Below, piece by piece: positions 1-10,172 of a stretch of DNA of 64,000 bases; the stretch's first letter is position 1, and every line of letters begins with the position of its first letter. Below the pieces are notes generated by a model. It was not told the DNA's origin. It made no database searches and saw only the letters and a list, made by a program, of their open reading frames with translations. Origin of the DNA: Saprospiraceae bacterium (GTDB taxonomy: Bacteria > Bacteroidota > Bacteroidia > Chitinophagales > Saprospiraceae); NCBI GenBank assembly GCA_016715405.1, contig JADKAE010000029.1:12219-76218 (forward strand), in the 5' to 3' direction. The position numbers were made by a program, and so were the translations under genes.

Positions 1-456
1 CCACTTTTGCGCCGCAAGCTGGGCATTGTTTTCCAGGATTTTAATTTGTTGCAAGACCGCAGCGTGGAGGCCAACCTGCGTTTTGTGCTGGAAGCCACGG
101 GCTGGAAAGAAGAAGCCGCCCTGCGCAAGCGTATCACCGAAGTACTGGAAATGGTCGACCTCGCAGGTCGCGAGCGCAAGATGCCCCACGAGTTATCCGG
201 CGGCGAGCAGCAGCGCGTGGTCATAGCCCGGGCCCTGCTCAACAGTCCCGAGCTCATCATCGCCGACGAGCCCACCGGCAACCTCGACCCCGAAACTTCC
301 GACGACATCCTCCTGCTGATGCGCCAATTGGCCAAGCTCAATAATTCCGCCGTATTATTTGCTACCCACGATTATCGCATTCTCGAGCATTTTCCTGCGC
401 GGATTTTGAGGTGTATGCACGGGAAGGTTGTCAGTGAGAAAGACATAGAGATTTGA
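1..456 (+). CDS. ftsE: Cell-division ABC transporter ATP-binding protein FtsE (5' truncated by window edge)
   Basis: C-terminal about 150 residues of an ABC ATPase; the Walker A region lies before the window. Visible in order are the Q-loop (VFQDFNLL), the signature [16 protein letters not shown], Walker B with D-loop ([12 protein letters not shown]) and the H-loop (FATHDYRIL). The lines [18 protein letters not shown] and the spacing of motifs match Bacteroidota FtsE, the partner of FtsX at the divisome, better than LolD or MacB ATPases; this subfamily call is inference. The reading frame is open from base 1, so the annotated internal TTG at 7 is not the real start. The stop codon TGA runs directly into a heptad repeat (455-490). 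Confidence 0.8.
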   Translation, partial: PLLRRKLGIVFQDFNLLQDRSVEANLRFVLEATGWKEEAALRKRITEVLEMVDLAGRERKMPHELSGGEQQRVVIARALLNSPELIIADEPTGNLDPETSDDILLLMRQLAKLNNSAVLFATHDYRILEHFPARILRCMHGKVVSEKDIEI

Positions 457-490
457 TGTTTGATTTTTGATGTTGGATGTTTGATTATTT
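455..490. repeat. Heptad repeat, left arm of an inverted pair around the S23-like gene
   Basis: Consecutive degenerate 7-mers of the type GATGTTT/GATTTTT/GATGTTG. Its reverse complement recurs at 882-917 with two or three differences, so the S23-like gene sits between two inverted copies. The left arm starts inside the ftsE stop codon. Confidence 0.75.
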
Positions 491-538
491 TATTAAATTT
501 ATTTGGGTATTTAAGGAGTAGTAATAATCATTAGTGTC

Positions 539-887
539 GTGCAGGAAAATTTAATACGTGATAAGTCTTATCAATTTGCCTTGATGTCTATAGGCCTTTA
601 TAAAGCGCTGATAGCAAAAAATGAATACGTTCTAAGCAAACAATTTTTTAGAAGTGCCCCCAGTATTGGAGCAAATGTGGAAGAGGCTCAGGCTGGTTAT
701 TCCCAAAAAGAATTTGCAGCAAAGATGGGTATCGCAGCTAAAGAGGCTGAGAAGCCCATTATTGGCCAAACTCATTGAGGCCGGCAATTTTATCGAATAT
801 GACTATGATGATATAAAGGCAGAATGCGAAAGACTAATTCGGATTCTTACCTCTATTGTAAAAACCACCCAATCCAAAATCAAATAA
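539..887 (+). pseudogene. Four-helix-bundle (S23 / 23S rRNA IVS-encoded family) protein, frameshifted
   Basis: Small helical protein of the S23 / four helix bundle family, whose members occur either inside rRNA intervening sequences or as free genes; their function is not settled. The first frame (539-778, GTG start) carries the family hallmarks FRSAPSIGANVEEAQAGYS and the KMGIAAKEA segment. After about base 750 the sequence continues in another frame (LLAKLIEAGNF... to 887), where the usual YWLRLL-like helix is partly missing, so one indel plus a small deletion is likely. An AAGGAG lies about 20 nt upstream. No rRNA is nearby. The gene is enclosed by inverted heptad repeats at 455-490 and 882-917. 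Confidence 0.65.
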
Positions 888-917
888 TCAAACATCCAAC
901 ATCAAGCATCAAACATC
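882..917. repeat. Heptad repeat, right arm of the inverted pair
   Basis: Units such as AAACATC/CAACATC, the reverse complement of 455-490. It contains the stop codon of the S23-like frame (885-887) and ends at the tsaD stop codon (916-918), so it separates two convergent genes. Confidence 0.75.
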
Positions 918-1945
918 ACCCCCACCTCGCCACCGGCGTCACCGTCTGCTCAGCAAACTGCCCGGCCAAATACTTGTAATACCCGGCAATGCCGATCATC
1001 GCGGCGTTATCGGTGCAATAGGCCATAGCGGGGATAAACGTCTGCCAGCCCAGTTTTTGGCCCGTGGTTTCTAGGGCCTGGCGCAGGCCCGAGTTGGCGG
1101 CCACACCGCCGGCCAGGGCTATCGTAGTGATGCCGGTCTGGGCGGCGGCTTTTACCAGTTTGTTCATCAATACCGATACGATGCGGGACTGGACGGATGC
1201 GCAGAAATCCGCCATATTATTAGCGATAAAATCGGGGTCGGCTTCGCGTTGCTCGCGCAGGAAATAGAGGAAAGAGGTTTTTAGTCCGCTAAAGCTGAAA
1301 TCGAGGCCGGGTATCTGGGGTTCGGGGAAGGGAAAGCGGGGCGTGCCCTGTTGCGCCCATTTGTCGACCAGCGGACCGGCGGGGTAATCGAGGCCCAGCA
1401 GCTTGCCCGTCTTGTCGAAGGCTTCTCCGGCGGCGTCGTCGAGGGTCTGTCCCAGCACCTCCATGTCGTGGTAGTCGCGCACCAGCACAATTTGCGTATG
1501 TCCGCCCGACACGGTGAGGCACAAAAAGGGGAATTGAGGATGAGGTCGATCGGCAAAATGCGCCAGCACGTGTGCCTGCATGTGGTGCACCTCGATAAGA
1601 GGTAAGTTCCGACTCAGCGCAAAAGCCTTGGCAAACGACACGCCCACGATGAGCGAGCCGATGAGCCCCGGGCCACGGGTAAAAGCCACGGCGCTGACTT
1701 CTGTTTTATCGATGCCGGCCTGGGCGAAAGCGGCCTCCACCACCGGCACGATATTCACCTGGTGGGCGCGCGGAGGCCACCTCGGGCACCACGCCGCCGT
1801 AGAGTCGATGCACGTCCTGGTTGGCCACGCAATTGCTGCGCACCTCCCCGTCGACGATGACGGCGGCGGAGGTATCGTCAGACGACACGACGGGGAAGGG
1901 GCGGGAGAGGGAAAATTTTACTCGATGCCGCCAAGTTTTGGGCAT
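916..1945 (-). CDS. tsaD: tRNA N6-adenosine threonylcarbamoyltransferase TsaD (frameshifted, damaged N-terminus)
   Basis: Kae1/TsaD family enzyme that transfers the threonylcarbamoyl group to A37 of ANN-decoding tRNAs; normally essential. The intact part (1758-916) has the metal-binding [24 protein letters not shown], the D-F-S-F-S-G segment and the terminal CTDNAAMI. The N-terminal part [33 protein letters not shown] lies in another frame (up to about 1768), where one extra base separates it from [13 protein letters not shown]. Before DDTS the expected first strand KILAIE.SC is replaced by residues read from a C/T-rich tract (1891-1911). The start is therefore uncertain; ATG 1945 is the best candidate. 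Total length near 340 residues is normal for the family. Confidence 0.85.
1891..1911. repeat. C/T-rich low-complexity tract within the tsaD 5' end
   Basis: On the minus strand this reads CCCTCTCCCGCCCCTTCCCC, resembling the C/T-rich tracts at 19344-19380, 52364-52397 and 59209-59245. It sits exactly where the first beta-strand of TsaD should be encoded. Confidence 0.5.
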
Positions 1946-2184
1946 GATCTTGGCTCGGCGCGAAATAACCGGAAAAGTTAAGCTCAAATTTAGCCCGCAA
2001 AAGTAGCCTTTTTTTAACGTTTTGCCCCCTGTTTGGGTTGAAGCGGAAAAGGTTTATCAAGGAAATACCAGAATTTTTCGTTCCTTCTTCCTTGTGTGAA
2101 GCAATATTTGTAAAATTGCATTCGCTTTTTATGGCCTTCGATTTGATAAAAATCTTTATTATTGCGTCAAAACAAACCGAAAAA

Positions 2185-2769
2185 ATGAGATTACTCATCA
2201 ACGCCATTCTGATACTGCTCGTCGCCGGCCTCGTTTTGGTGCTGGTCGGAAGCATCCAGGAACCCATCAATTTTAAGAATGAAAAGCAAAAGCGCGAGCG
2301 CGCGGTTATCGACCAGCTCATGACCATACGCAACGCACAAGAGCTTTATCGTAGCATAAAGGAGGAATTTGCCCCCGATTTCGAAACCCTTAAAAAGGTG
2401 CTGGAAACGGAAAATTTCGCCATTATTAAGGTTATCGGCGACCCCGACGACCCTAATTTTACCGGCGAAATTACTTATGATACCTCTTATGCGCCGGCTA
2501 TCGACTCCGTCCGTGCCCTGGGTATTAACCTCGACTCGCTGCGCTACGTACCCTACGGCAACGGCGCATCTTTTGAGATGAAGGCTGATACCATCACTTA
2601 TCAGAGTACCCTGGTTCCCGTACTGGAAGTAGGCGCCAAGCGCAAAGTGTTTATGGGTAAGTTCGCCAGCACCAGATATGCCAAATACGATCAGAACTAC
2701 GATCCGGAAAAACCCGTGAAGTTTGGTAATATGACTGCGCCTAACCTTTCTGGCAATTGGGAAAGATAA
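2185..2769 (+). CDS. Single-pass membrane protein, Bacteroidota hypothetical
   Basis: No family recognised. ATG 2185 is preferred over upstream TTG 2038 because it gives a protein beginning with an uncleaved hydrophobic helix (LLINAILILLVAGLVLVLVG) followed by a charged, probably periplasmic domain of about 165 residues. The soluble part includes IRNAQELYRSIKEEFAPDFETLKKVLETENFA and a C-terminal segment rich in Tyr, Lys and Asp. The TTG start of the next gene overlaps its 3' end by 13 bases, so translation is probably coupled with the DUF3822 gene. The pairing of such a protein with DUF3822 and rsmD suggests a conserved Bacteroidota cluster, but the job is unknown. Confidence 0.7.
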   Translation: MRLLINAILILLVAGLVLVLVGSIQEPINFKNEKQKRERAVIDQLMTIRNAQELYRSIKEEFAPDFETLKKVLETENFAIIKVIGDPDDPNFTGEITYDTSYAPAIDSVRALGINLDSLRYVPYGNGASFEMKADTITYQSTLVPVLEVGAKRKVFMGKFASTRYAKYDQNYDPEKPVKFGNMTAPNLSGNWER

Positions 2770-3617
2770 GCATTGACATATCAGAAGATTCTTATTCCAA
2801 ACTTCGTCATCAAGACTACGAACTGTCCATCCTCCTGGGGGTGGACAGTTTTGCATATGCCCTGAGCGACGAACGCCGCCAGATCGTCGCGCTGCGGGAA
2901 TACACATTTGAACAGCAAGGCGCACCGGCCTGGCAGGAAACCTCCGCCATTCAAACTATTATTCAAAACGATAAGCGGCTGCAAGATAATTTCAGAAGCG
3001 CGCGAATCGGACTATCGGGCCAGGCGCTTACCCTTGTACCCTCCAGGCTTTATAACCCACTGGAAAAAAATCAATACCTGCTTCACCTGTCTGCTCTGCC
3101 CGATCACGCCGAAATATTGGCCGACGACCTGGGCGAATTGGGCTGCCGCGGCTTATACGCCCTGCCGGCGCCGCTGTTGGGCGCGCTTCGCCAGGGATTT
3201 CCCGGCTGCCGGTTTATGCACCTTTCTTCCGCGCTGCTGCAGTCGTGGCGAAAATTGGCGGAAGCCACCGGTTCGGGCCACTGCGTTTGCCTGCACCTGC
3301 AAGCCGGCGAATTGATCCTGGCGCTTTTTTCGAATGGCGCCGTACAGCTCTGCAACACCTATCCGTATCAGTCCGCCGAAGACTTTTTGTATTTCGTGCT
3401 GCTCGGCCTTCACCAGCAAGAGCTCGACAACAACCTTACGCCGGTGTTTATCAGCGGCAAATTGCTGCCGGAGTCGGCTATTTTCACCCTATTGGCACGC
3501 TACTTCCGCCAACTGCAATTTATGCCCACACCCGCTCAAATCGCCGTCGGGCCCCAGCTCGAGCAAACTCCCGGCCATTTTTACGCCGACTTATTCAGCC
3601 TGATGCTCGCATCCTGA
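2757..3617 (+). CDS. DUF3822 family protein
   Basis: About 286 residues. The opening (ISIDISEDSYSKLRHQDYELSILLGVDSFAYAL) and the middle TLVPSRLYNP match the Bacteroidota-restricted DUF3822 family, whose members show a distant ASKHA/actin-like architecture; function unknown. In the family this gene is commonly next to rsmD, as here (77 nt downstream). Start: TTG at 2757, overlapping the preceding gene; no ATG lies near the conserved N-terminus. The protein has no signal peptide or membrane helix and is probably cytoplasmic. Confidence 0.75.
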   Translation: MGKISIDISEDSYSKLRHQDYELSILLGVDSFAYALSDERRQIVALREYTFEQQGAPAWQETSAIQTIIQNDKRLQDNFRSARIGLSGQALTLVPSRLYNPLEKNQYLLHLSALPDHAEILADDLGELGCRGLYALPAPLLGALRQGFPGCRFMHLSSALLQSWRKLAEATGSGHCVCLHLQAGELILALFSNGAVQLCNTYPYQSAEDFLYFVLLGLHQQELDNNLTPVFISGKLLPESAIFTLLARYFRQLQFMPTPAQIAVGPQLEQTPGHFYADLFSLMLAS

Positions 3618-3693
3618 TCCTTTTTTCATTCCACTTGTTCACAACGCAAACCGGCCTTCCGGCGTTATTACACAAACTCATTATCATTTATTC

Positions 3694-4257
3694 ATGCGCA
3701 TCATCAGCGGTAAATTCAAAGGCAGGCGTTTTTATCCGCCGGCCGACAACTGGCCTACCCGCCCTACTACCGACTACGCCAAGGAAGGTTTGTTTAATAT
3801 TTTACAAAACCAGCTCGATTTTGAAGATATTAAAGTGCTCGACCTCTCTGGCGGCACGGGCAACCACAGCTACGAGTTTATCTCGCGCGGTTGCACCGAT
3901 GTGACGTACGTGGATAAATTCCCGGCTTGTGTGAATTTTGTAAAAAAAACGGCGGAAACCCTTCACGTGACGAGCGAATTGCAAATCGTCAGGGCCGACG
4001 TATTCAAGTATATCCAGTCTTGTGTAACCCGCTACGATTATATCTTTGCCGGACCGCCCTATGCTTTACCCACTATCGACCAGATCCCAACGCTCATCTT
4101 TGACAAAGGACTGCTCAACCCGGGCGGGTGGCTGGTATTGGAACACAACCCCAACCACTCTTTCAAAAACCATCCGTTTTATAGTCAGGAACGCCATTAC
4201 GGCAAAACGATATTCAGTATTTTCGAACAACCCCCTGTGGACGATGATCAGATTTAG
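3694..4257 (+). CDS. rsmD: 16S rRNA (guanine966-N2)-methyltransferase RsmD-like
   Basis: 187 residues, normal for RsmD. The N-terminus MRIISGKFKGRRFYPP and RPTTDYAKEGLFNIL are diagnostic, followed by the SAM-binding loop VLDLSGGTGNHSYEFISRG. The catalytic motif, normally DPPY or NPPY, reads GPPY here (FAGPPYAL, around residue 124). An Asp-to-Gly change at this position would be expected to impair catalysis unless the sequence is in error. Expected role: methylation of G966 of 16S rRNA on the 30S subunit. The ATG follows DUF3822 by 77 nt and the 3' end overlaps the next gene by 14 nt. Confidence 0.85.
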   Translation: MRIISGKFKGRRFYPPADNWPTRPTTDYAKEGLFNILQNQLDFEDIKVLDLSGGTGNHSYEFISRGCTDVTYVDKFPACVNFVKKTAETLHVTSELQIVRADVFKYIQSCVTRYDYIFAGPPYALPTIDQIPTLIFDKGLLNPGGWLVLEHNPNHSFKNHPFYSQERHYGKTIFSIFEQPPVDDDQI

Positions 4258-4684
4258 TACCCTCTTATTGCTGCTGCTGCCCTCGTTTTTCCTGCAGGCC
4301 CAATCGAAGCACCTCAACGGCCAATGGAAGGGTGTGATTACCCAAAACGAAGGCGGCTACCGCTCAGAATACAGCTTCGAGATGTATTTTCAACAAAAAG
4401 GAAACAAGGTATACGGCAGGTCTTATGTGTATGTAGACAAAATTTTTGCTGAGATGGAATTGCAGGGCTTTTGGGTGGATAATACGCATATCCAGTTTAC
4501 TGAGATTAAAATATCCCGCTGTAAACGCGAAGCCAATATGGATTGGTGTATAAAAAAGGGCAATCTCAAGCTCGTATCTCAGGGCAACCGCTGGCGTTTG
4601 GAAGGAGGCTGGAGCGGCTCTTCCAGTTTCGGCGATTGTATTCCCGGAAAGATTTTTTTGACCAAGGTGAAACCGCGGGTTTGA
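4244..4684 (+). CDS. Secreted protein of unknown function
   Basis: 146 residues from ATG 4244, which overlaps the end of rsmD. An N-terminal signal peptide is clear (FSTLLLLLLPSFFLQAQ, cleavage expected after AQA/AQS). The mature part begins with HLNGQWKGVITQNEGG and alternates short beta-strand-like segments, resembling small lipocalin-like or META-like periplasmic proteins, but I do not recognise a named family. Two Cys pairs (SRCKREANMDWC and FGDC) could form disulfides. It lies last in the DUF3822-rsmD cluster. The stop codon is followed immediately by a palindromic heptad repeat that probably ends transcription from both sides. Confidence 0.7.
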   Translation: MIRFSTLLLLLLPSFFLQAQSKHLNGQWKGVITQNEGGYRSEYSFEMYFQQKGNKVYGRSYVYVDKIFAEMELQGFWVDNTHIQFTEIKISRCKREANMDWCIKKGNLKLVSQGNRWRLEGGWSGSSSFGDCIPGKIFLTKVKPRV

Positions 4685-4775
4685 TGTCTTCTGTTGTCGG
4701 TTATCAGTTATCGGTTAAATCAGTAAAGTAAATGAACAGAGAACGGACAACAGACAACCGACAACCGACAACATC
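4683..4775. repeat. Palindromic heptad repeat between convergent genes
   Basis: Left arm of GGTTATC/AGTTATC/TGTTGTC-type 7-mers (4690-4717), right arm of the complementary ACAACCG-type units (4735-4773), separated by about 20 nt. It lies between two convergent genes and forms the last codons of the minus-strand one. It could fold into a long stem acting as a bidirectional terminator (inference). Confidence 0.75.
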
Positions 4776-5698
4776 AAGATTTTCCCCGCCAGCACGCGGC
4801 CGTGGCCTTCCTCCGATTCAAACGACCAGCCGGCGATGTGGGGGCTTAGCACCACCTGATCGGATTGGCGCAAATACTGAAAAGTAGGCGGAAGCGAATC
4901 GGGGTCGAGGTGGGCGAAAGAGGATTCTTCGTATTCAATGACATCGAGGGCGGCGCCGAGCACCCTGCCGTTGCGCAGGCGGTCGGCCAGGCTGTCGGTG
5001 TGCAGGATGAGGCCCCTGGCCGTATTCACCACAAAAACGGGTTTGGCAAAGCGATCCAGGAAAGCGCCGTCGACAAAATAGTGGTTGTCGGGCGAATAGG
5101 GAAAATGCAGGCTGAGGATATCGCTTTCGCGCCAAAGCGTATCGAGGTCGACGGCTTCGGCGTATTCGTCGCCGTAGTGGTCGAGGTAGCGATCGTAGGC
5201 GATCACGCGGGCCTCGAAGCCCTTCAGGCGCTGGGCAAAAGCCCGGCCCATATTGCCGTAGCCCATGATGCCGACGGTTTTGCCTTTTATTTCCACGCCG
5301 CGATTACCCTCGCGCATCCATTGCCCCGCGCGCACCTGGCGGTCGGCGCGCGACAAGTTGTTCATTAAGCACAATAATAGTCCAAGCGTATGTTCGCCAA
5401 CCGTATCCTTACTGCCTTCCGGCGAGGTTAATACCGCGATACCCAGGCGGGCGGCGGCTTTGAGGTCGATATGCTCTACCCCTACCCCCCAGCGGGCTAT
5501 GAAATCGAGGTGGGGCACTCGCTCCAGAAAAGCGGCGTCGAGCGCAAAGCGGCTGCGCACCACCATACCCCGGCATTCGGCAAGCGCCGCAATTACCTCT
5601 TCTTTACTGAGTTGGGTACAATCCAGACAAGCGTAACCCGCGCTTTCGAGCAATTCGCGCAGGACGGGGTGGGTTTTGTCGGTCAGAGCTATTTTCAT
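4715..5698 (-). CDS. D-isomer-specific 2-hydroxyacid dehydrogenase (phosphoglycerate-dehydrogenase-like)
   Basis: 327 residues. NAD-binding domain with the glycine motif GIMGYGNMG (about residue 145), the substrate/catalytic Arg in VVNTARGLI, and the catalytic His in LSPHIAGWSFES. A catalytic domain with RSRF..D..FL and ARWGVGVEHID precedes. Likely oxidises or reduces a 2-hydroxy/2-keto acid with NAD(H), possibly 3-phosphoglycerate for serine synthesis, but it lacks an ACT domain, so the substrate is open. After KILM the C-terminus is LSVVGCLLSVLCSFTLLI, translated from the heptad repeat: the native stop seems displaced by repeat DNA. Confidence 0.85.
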   Translation of the reverse strand: MKIALTDKTHPVLRELLESAGYACLDCTQLSKEEVIAALAECRGMVVRSRFALDAAFLERVPHLDFIARWGVGVEHIDLKAAARLGIAVLTSPEGSKDTVGEHTLGLLLCLMNNLSRADRQVRAGQWMREGNRGVEIKGKTVGIMGYGNMGRAFAQRLKGFEARVIAYDRYLDHYGDEYAEAVDLDTLWRESDILSLHFPYSPDNHYFVDGAFLDRFAKPVFVVNTARGLILHTDSLADRLRNGRVLGAALDVIEYEESSFAHLDPDSLPPTFQYLRQSDQVVLSPHIAGWSFESEEGHGRVLAGKILMLSVVGCLLSVLCSFTLLI

Positions 5699-5703
5699 CT
5701 TTA

Positions 5704-5771
5704 GCGGTTAGCAGTCAGCTCTCAGCTCTCAGCTGCTATGAACTGACTGCTAAGAGCTAACTGCTGAGAGC
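5704..5771. repeat. Palindromic heptad repeat
   Basis: CAGTCAG/CTCTCAG-type 7-mers on the left and complementary CTAAGAG/CTGAGAG units on the right, able to pair. It fills the gap between the sucD stop codon (TAA at 5774-5772) and the start of the hydroxyacid dehydrogenase gene on the minus strand. Confidence 0.7.
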
Positions 5772-6644
5772 TTATTTCTTCAGCGCCTTCCTCATCGTTT
5801 CACCGATCGTGGCGGGAGAATTCACCACCAGGATACCGCATTCCTCCATAATCTTCATTTTGGCGGCGGCGGTATCGTCTTTGCCGCCGATGATAGCGCC
5901 GGCGTGGCCCATCGTGCGGCCTTTAGGCGCCGTCTGTCCGGCGATAAAGCCTACGACGGGTTTGGTGCCGAATTCCTTGATATAGCGTGCTGCGTCGGCT
6001 TCCATCGTGCCGCCGATCTCGCCGATCATCACGATGCCCTCGGTTTCCGGGTCGTTCATGAGCAATTCTACGGCTTCTTTGGTAGTGGTGCCCACGATGG
6101 GGTCGCCGCCGATACCGATACACGTAGATTGGCCGAGGCCGGCCTTGGTCACCTGGTCAACCGCTTCGTAAGTCAACGTGCCCGAGCGCGACACGATGCC
6201 GATAGTGCCTTTGCGGTGAATAAAACCGGGCATAATGCCGCATTTAGCTTCGTCGGGCGTAATCACGCCGGGACAATTGGGGCCCACCAGTCGGCAGTCG
6301 CGTTTTTCGAGGTAGGCTTTGGTCTTCACCATATCTTGTACGGGGATGCCCTCCGTAATACAGATAATCACCTTGATGCCGGCGTCGGCGGCTTCCATGA
6401 TGGCGTCGGCAGCGAATGCCGGCGGCACGAAGATCACCGACGTATCGGCGCCGGCCTTTTGCACAGCATCGGCCACCGTATTAAACACGGGGCGGCCGAG
6501 GTGCGTCTCGCCGCCTTTGCCGGGCGTCACGCCGCCGACTACGTTGGTGCCGTATTCGATCATTTGTTCGGCGTGAAAAGTGCCTTCCTTGCCGGTATAA
6601 CCCTGCACAATGATCCTGGAGTTTTTATTAACGAGAACAGACAT
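5772..6644 (-). CDS. sucD: Succinyl-CoA synthetase (succinate-CoA ligase) alpha subunit
   Basis: 290 residues from ATG 6644 ([21 protein letters not shown]); the upstream extension in frame is not conserved. CoA-binding Rossmann domain first, then the ligase domain with VGPNCPGVI and the active-site His of [10 protein letters not shown] that is phosphorylated during the TCA-cycle reaction succinyl-CoA + ADP/GDP + Pi to succinate + NTP. The beta subunit gene (20420-21622) is not adjacent but lies about 14 kb away on the other strand. The gene follows the divIC-like gene by 31 nt on the same strand. Confidence 0.95.
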   Translation of the reverse strand: MSVLVNKNSRIIVQGYTGKEGTFHAEQMIEYGTNVVGGVTPGKGGETHLGRPVFNTVADAVQKAGADTSVIFVPPAFAADAIMEAADAGIKVIICITEGIPVQDMVKTKAYLEKRDCRLVGPNCPGVITPDEAKCGIMPGFIHRKGTIGIVSRSGTLTYEAVDQVTKAGLGQSTCIGIGGDPIVGTTTKEAVELLMNDPETEGIVMIGEIGGTMEADAARYIKEFGTKPVVGFIAGQTAPKGRTMGHAGAIIGGKDDTAAAKMKIMEECGILVVNSPATIGETMRKALKK

Positions 6645-6675
6645 ATGCGATAGATTCTTTATTTGTTCGTAAAAA

Positions 6676-6975
6676 TTATTCTTCCACAATGATGTAGACG
6701 TCTTCGTCCTGCTGTTTCATGTAGTAGCGCTCGCGGGCAAAACGTTCTTTGTTGGCGTCCATATCCAACCTTTCCTGTTTGGCCTCTTCGATCTTTTTGG
6801 TATAATACGCCTTGTCGTCTTCCAGCTTGTTTACCATGCGTTGCAGCCTGAACTGTGTGAGCACGTCGTGTCTGTCAAAAAAGACCATCAACGCAAAAAA
6901 ACACAGCAGTGTAAAGAAATAGCGGTTGCGAAGTGGCCCCGGCAACTTATTGAGCAACATCTGGAGTGTATTCAT
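6676..6975 (-). CDS. Septum formation initiator (FtsB/DivIC-like)
   Basis: 99 residues: short cytoplasmic N-terminus, one transmembrane helix ([16 protein letters not shown], residues about 18-33), then a coiled coil ([44 protein letters not shown]) and an acidic tail. This is the standard architecture of FtsB/DivIC proteins, which link FtsL and FtsQ in the divisome. It lies 26 nt downstream of eno, an arrangement common for this family in many bacteria, and is probably cotranscribed with eno and sucD. Confidence 0.85.
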   Translation of the reverse strand: MNTLQMLLNKLPGPLRNRYFFTLLCFFALMVFFDRHDVLTQFRLQRMVNKLEDDKAYYTKKIEEAKQERLDMDANKERFARERYYMKQQDEDVYIIVEE

Positions 6976-7001
6976 AGCTATGGCGTATTTAAATAAAATA
7001 A

Positions 7002-8353
<1,352 letters not shown>

Positions 8354-8367
<14 letters not shown>

Positions 8368-9466
8368 TTAATTTCACAAAATTGTCGAACAAATAGCGGG
8401 CATCGTGGGGGCCGGGCGAGGCTTCGGGGTGGTACTGCACCGAAAACGCCGGTTTGTGTTTTAGTCGCAGGCCTTCTATTGTATTGTCGTTGAGGTTGAC
8501 GTGGGTGACCTCTATAGTGTCTGCGTTGTCGAGAATAGCTTCGCGGCTTACGCCGAAGCCGTGGTTTTGGCTGGTCACCTCGCAGTGGCCGGTCAGCAGG
8601 TTTTTTACGGGGTGGTTGATGCCGCGGTGGCCGTGGTGCATTTTATACGTCGGAATATCCACTGCCAGGGCCAGTAGTTGGTGCCCCAGGCAGATGCCGA
8701 ACAAGGGTTTATCTTCCTTAAGGATAGCTTTGGCGGTAGACACGGCGTAGGGCATAGCGGCGGGATCGCCGGGGCCGTTCGACAGGAAATAGCCGTGGGG
8801 TTGCCAGGCTTGCAGGGTTTCAAAGGGTGTTTTTGCGGGAAATACTTTGAGGTAACACCCGCGGTCGGCCAGGCATTGGAGAATGCTGCGCTTGGCGCCG
8901 AAATCGAGTACGGCCACGCGAAGGGGGGCATCTTCCCAGCCGAGGGTATAGGCTTCGGGCGTACTTACCTGCGAGGCGAGTTCGAGGCCTTCCATGGGCG
9001 GCACAGCGGCGAGCCTGGCGCGAAGCACTTCAATATCGAGAATTTCTGAAGAGATAATAGCGTTCATGGCGCCTTTATCGCGGATATGGCGCACGATAGC
9101 GCGGGTATCGACATCGGAAATAGCGACCAGCGATTCTTCTTCGAAATATTCCTGGATGGACAAATCGGCCAGGTGCCGGGAATACTGAGGAGTGAAATTT
9201 TTACAGATCAGGCCGGCGATTTGGATAGCAGAAGACTCTACCTCCGAGCGCCTGGTACCGTAATTGCCGATATGGGCGTTGGTAGTCACCATCAATTGGC
9301 CAAAATAGGATGGATCGGTAAAAATCTCCTGATACCCCGTCATGCCGGTATTAAAACAGATTTCTCCCGTAGTTGTGCCGATCTTGCCGGCGGCTTTGCC
9401 TCGAAAAACTGTGCCGTCCTCAAGGAGCAACACCGCAGGCGTTGCTTGCAATTCAGTTGTAATCAT
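8354..9466 (-). CDS. carA: Carbamoyl-phosphate synthase small (glutaminase) subunit
   Basis: 370 residues from ATG 9466; the in-frame TTG upstream is not conserved. N-terminal CPSase_sm domain (LLLEDGTVFRGKAAG, GEICFNTGMTGYQEI, DVDTRAIVRHIRDKGAMNA) followed by a class I glutamine amidotransferase with nucleophile Cys in GICLGHQ and the His-Glu pair in YHPEASPG. Hydrolyses glutamine to feed ammonia to CarB for pyrimidine and arginine synthesis. No carB is in the window. The final residues and stop codon are formed by the adjacent repeat. Confidence 0.95.
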
Positions 9467-9701
9467 GAAAGAAAGCGTACGCAGTGTAATGTAAAAAAGC
9501 TGGGGCAAAGATAGTATTAAAGGCCGAATGGGCAGCCCCTGACGGCAAATTTATAGCTCGCCAATTGGGATTAAAAAAGCCGATTTGAATAATTGAGCAA
9601 ATTTTCGCCGGCCTATATACTGGCATTTGGGTAGTTTTTCGATAGGTCAAAAACAGGAATCCCAATAGCTACAAGGGTTTCATAAAAAATTAAATAAAAA
9701 C

Positions 9702-9733
9702 TTTGGTTATCAATATACTTATCTTTTACTTTG
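9702..9733 (+). promoter_or_regulatory. Bacteroidota-type promoter for acpP
   Basis: TTTG at 9702-9705 and TTACTTTG at 9726-9733 (one mismatch from TAnnTTTG), spacer 20 nt, 37 nt ahead of the acpP start. Confidence 0.5.
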
Positions 9734-9770
9734 CACCAGCATTTTGTAAACCAACTAAAGTGGATTCGCT

Positions 9771-10010
9771 ATGTCTAGCATTGCAGAAAGAGTAAGTAAG
9801 ATTATTGTTGATAAGCTCGGAGTGGACGAGTCGGAAGTTACGCCGGCCGCCAGCTTCACCAACGACCTGGGGGCAGACTCCCTGGATACGGTAGAACTTA
9901 TAATGGAATTTGAAAGAGAATTCAACATTTCAATTCCTGATGAAGAAGCCGAAACCATCCAAACCGTTGGTCAAGCTATCGAATATTTGGAGAAGAACGT
10001 GAAAGAATAA
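9771..10010 (+). CDS. acpP: Acyl carrier protein
   Basis: 79 residues, acidic. Carries the phosphopantetheine attachment Ser in [15 protein letters not shown] (Ser about residue 39). Central carrier of acyl intermediates in type II fatty acid synthesis, cytoplasmic. Followed by a strong hairpin terminator and then fabF, the usual acpP-fabF-rnc order. Start ATG 9771 gives the conserved [16 protein letters not shown]. Confidence 0.96.
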   Translation: MSSIAERVSKIIVDKLGVDESEVTPAASFTNDLGADSLDTVELIMEFEREFNISIPDEEAETIQTVGQAIEYLEKNVKE

Positions 10011-10029
10011 TTCATTCTGGTTTTTTTCA

Positions 10030-10073
10030 AATCCACAAACCGGCATAGCTTGATTCCGGTTTGTGGATTTTTT
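10030..10073 (+). terminator. Rho-independent terminator after acpP
   Basis: Stem ATCCACAAACCGG / CCGGTTTGTGGAT with a 12-nt loop and a run of seven T. It would allow far more acpP than fabF mRNA, as expected for an abundant carrier protein. Confidence 0.85.
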
Positions 10074-10172
10074 TACCAACAGATCTAACAAGCCGGCCTT
10101 ATCAGTAATCCCCAAGCCAATGTCCGGCCCTGAAACAGGCCGGGTTCCTACAAACAGAAAGTTTCCTTCGCA

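Noticed and set aside
539..887. S23-like gene as evidence of an rRNA operon or intervening sequence
   Set aside because: No rRNA sequence is recognisable around it.
5904..6653. 249-residue ORF antisense to sucD
   Set aside because: Mirror frame of sucD; no family features.
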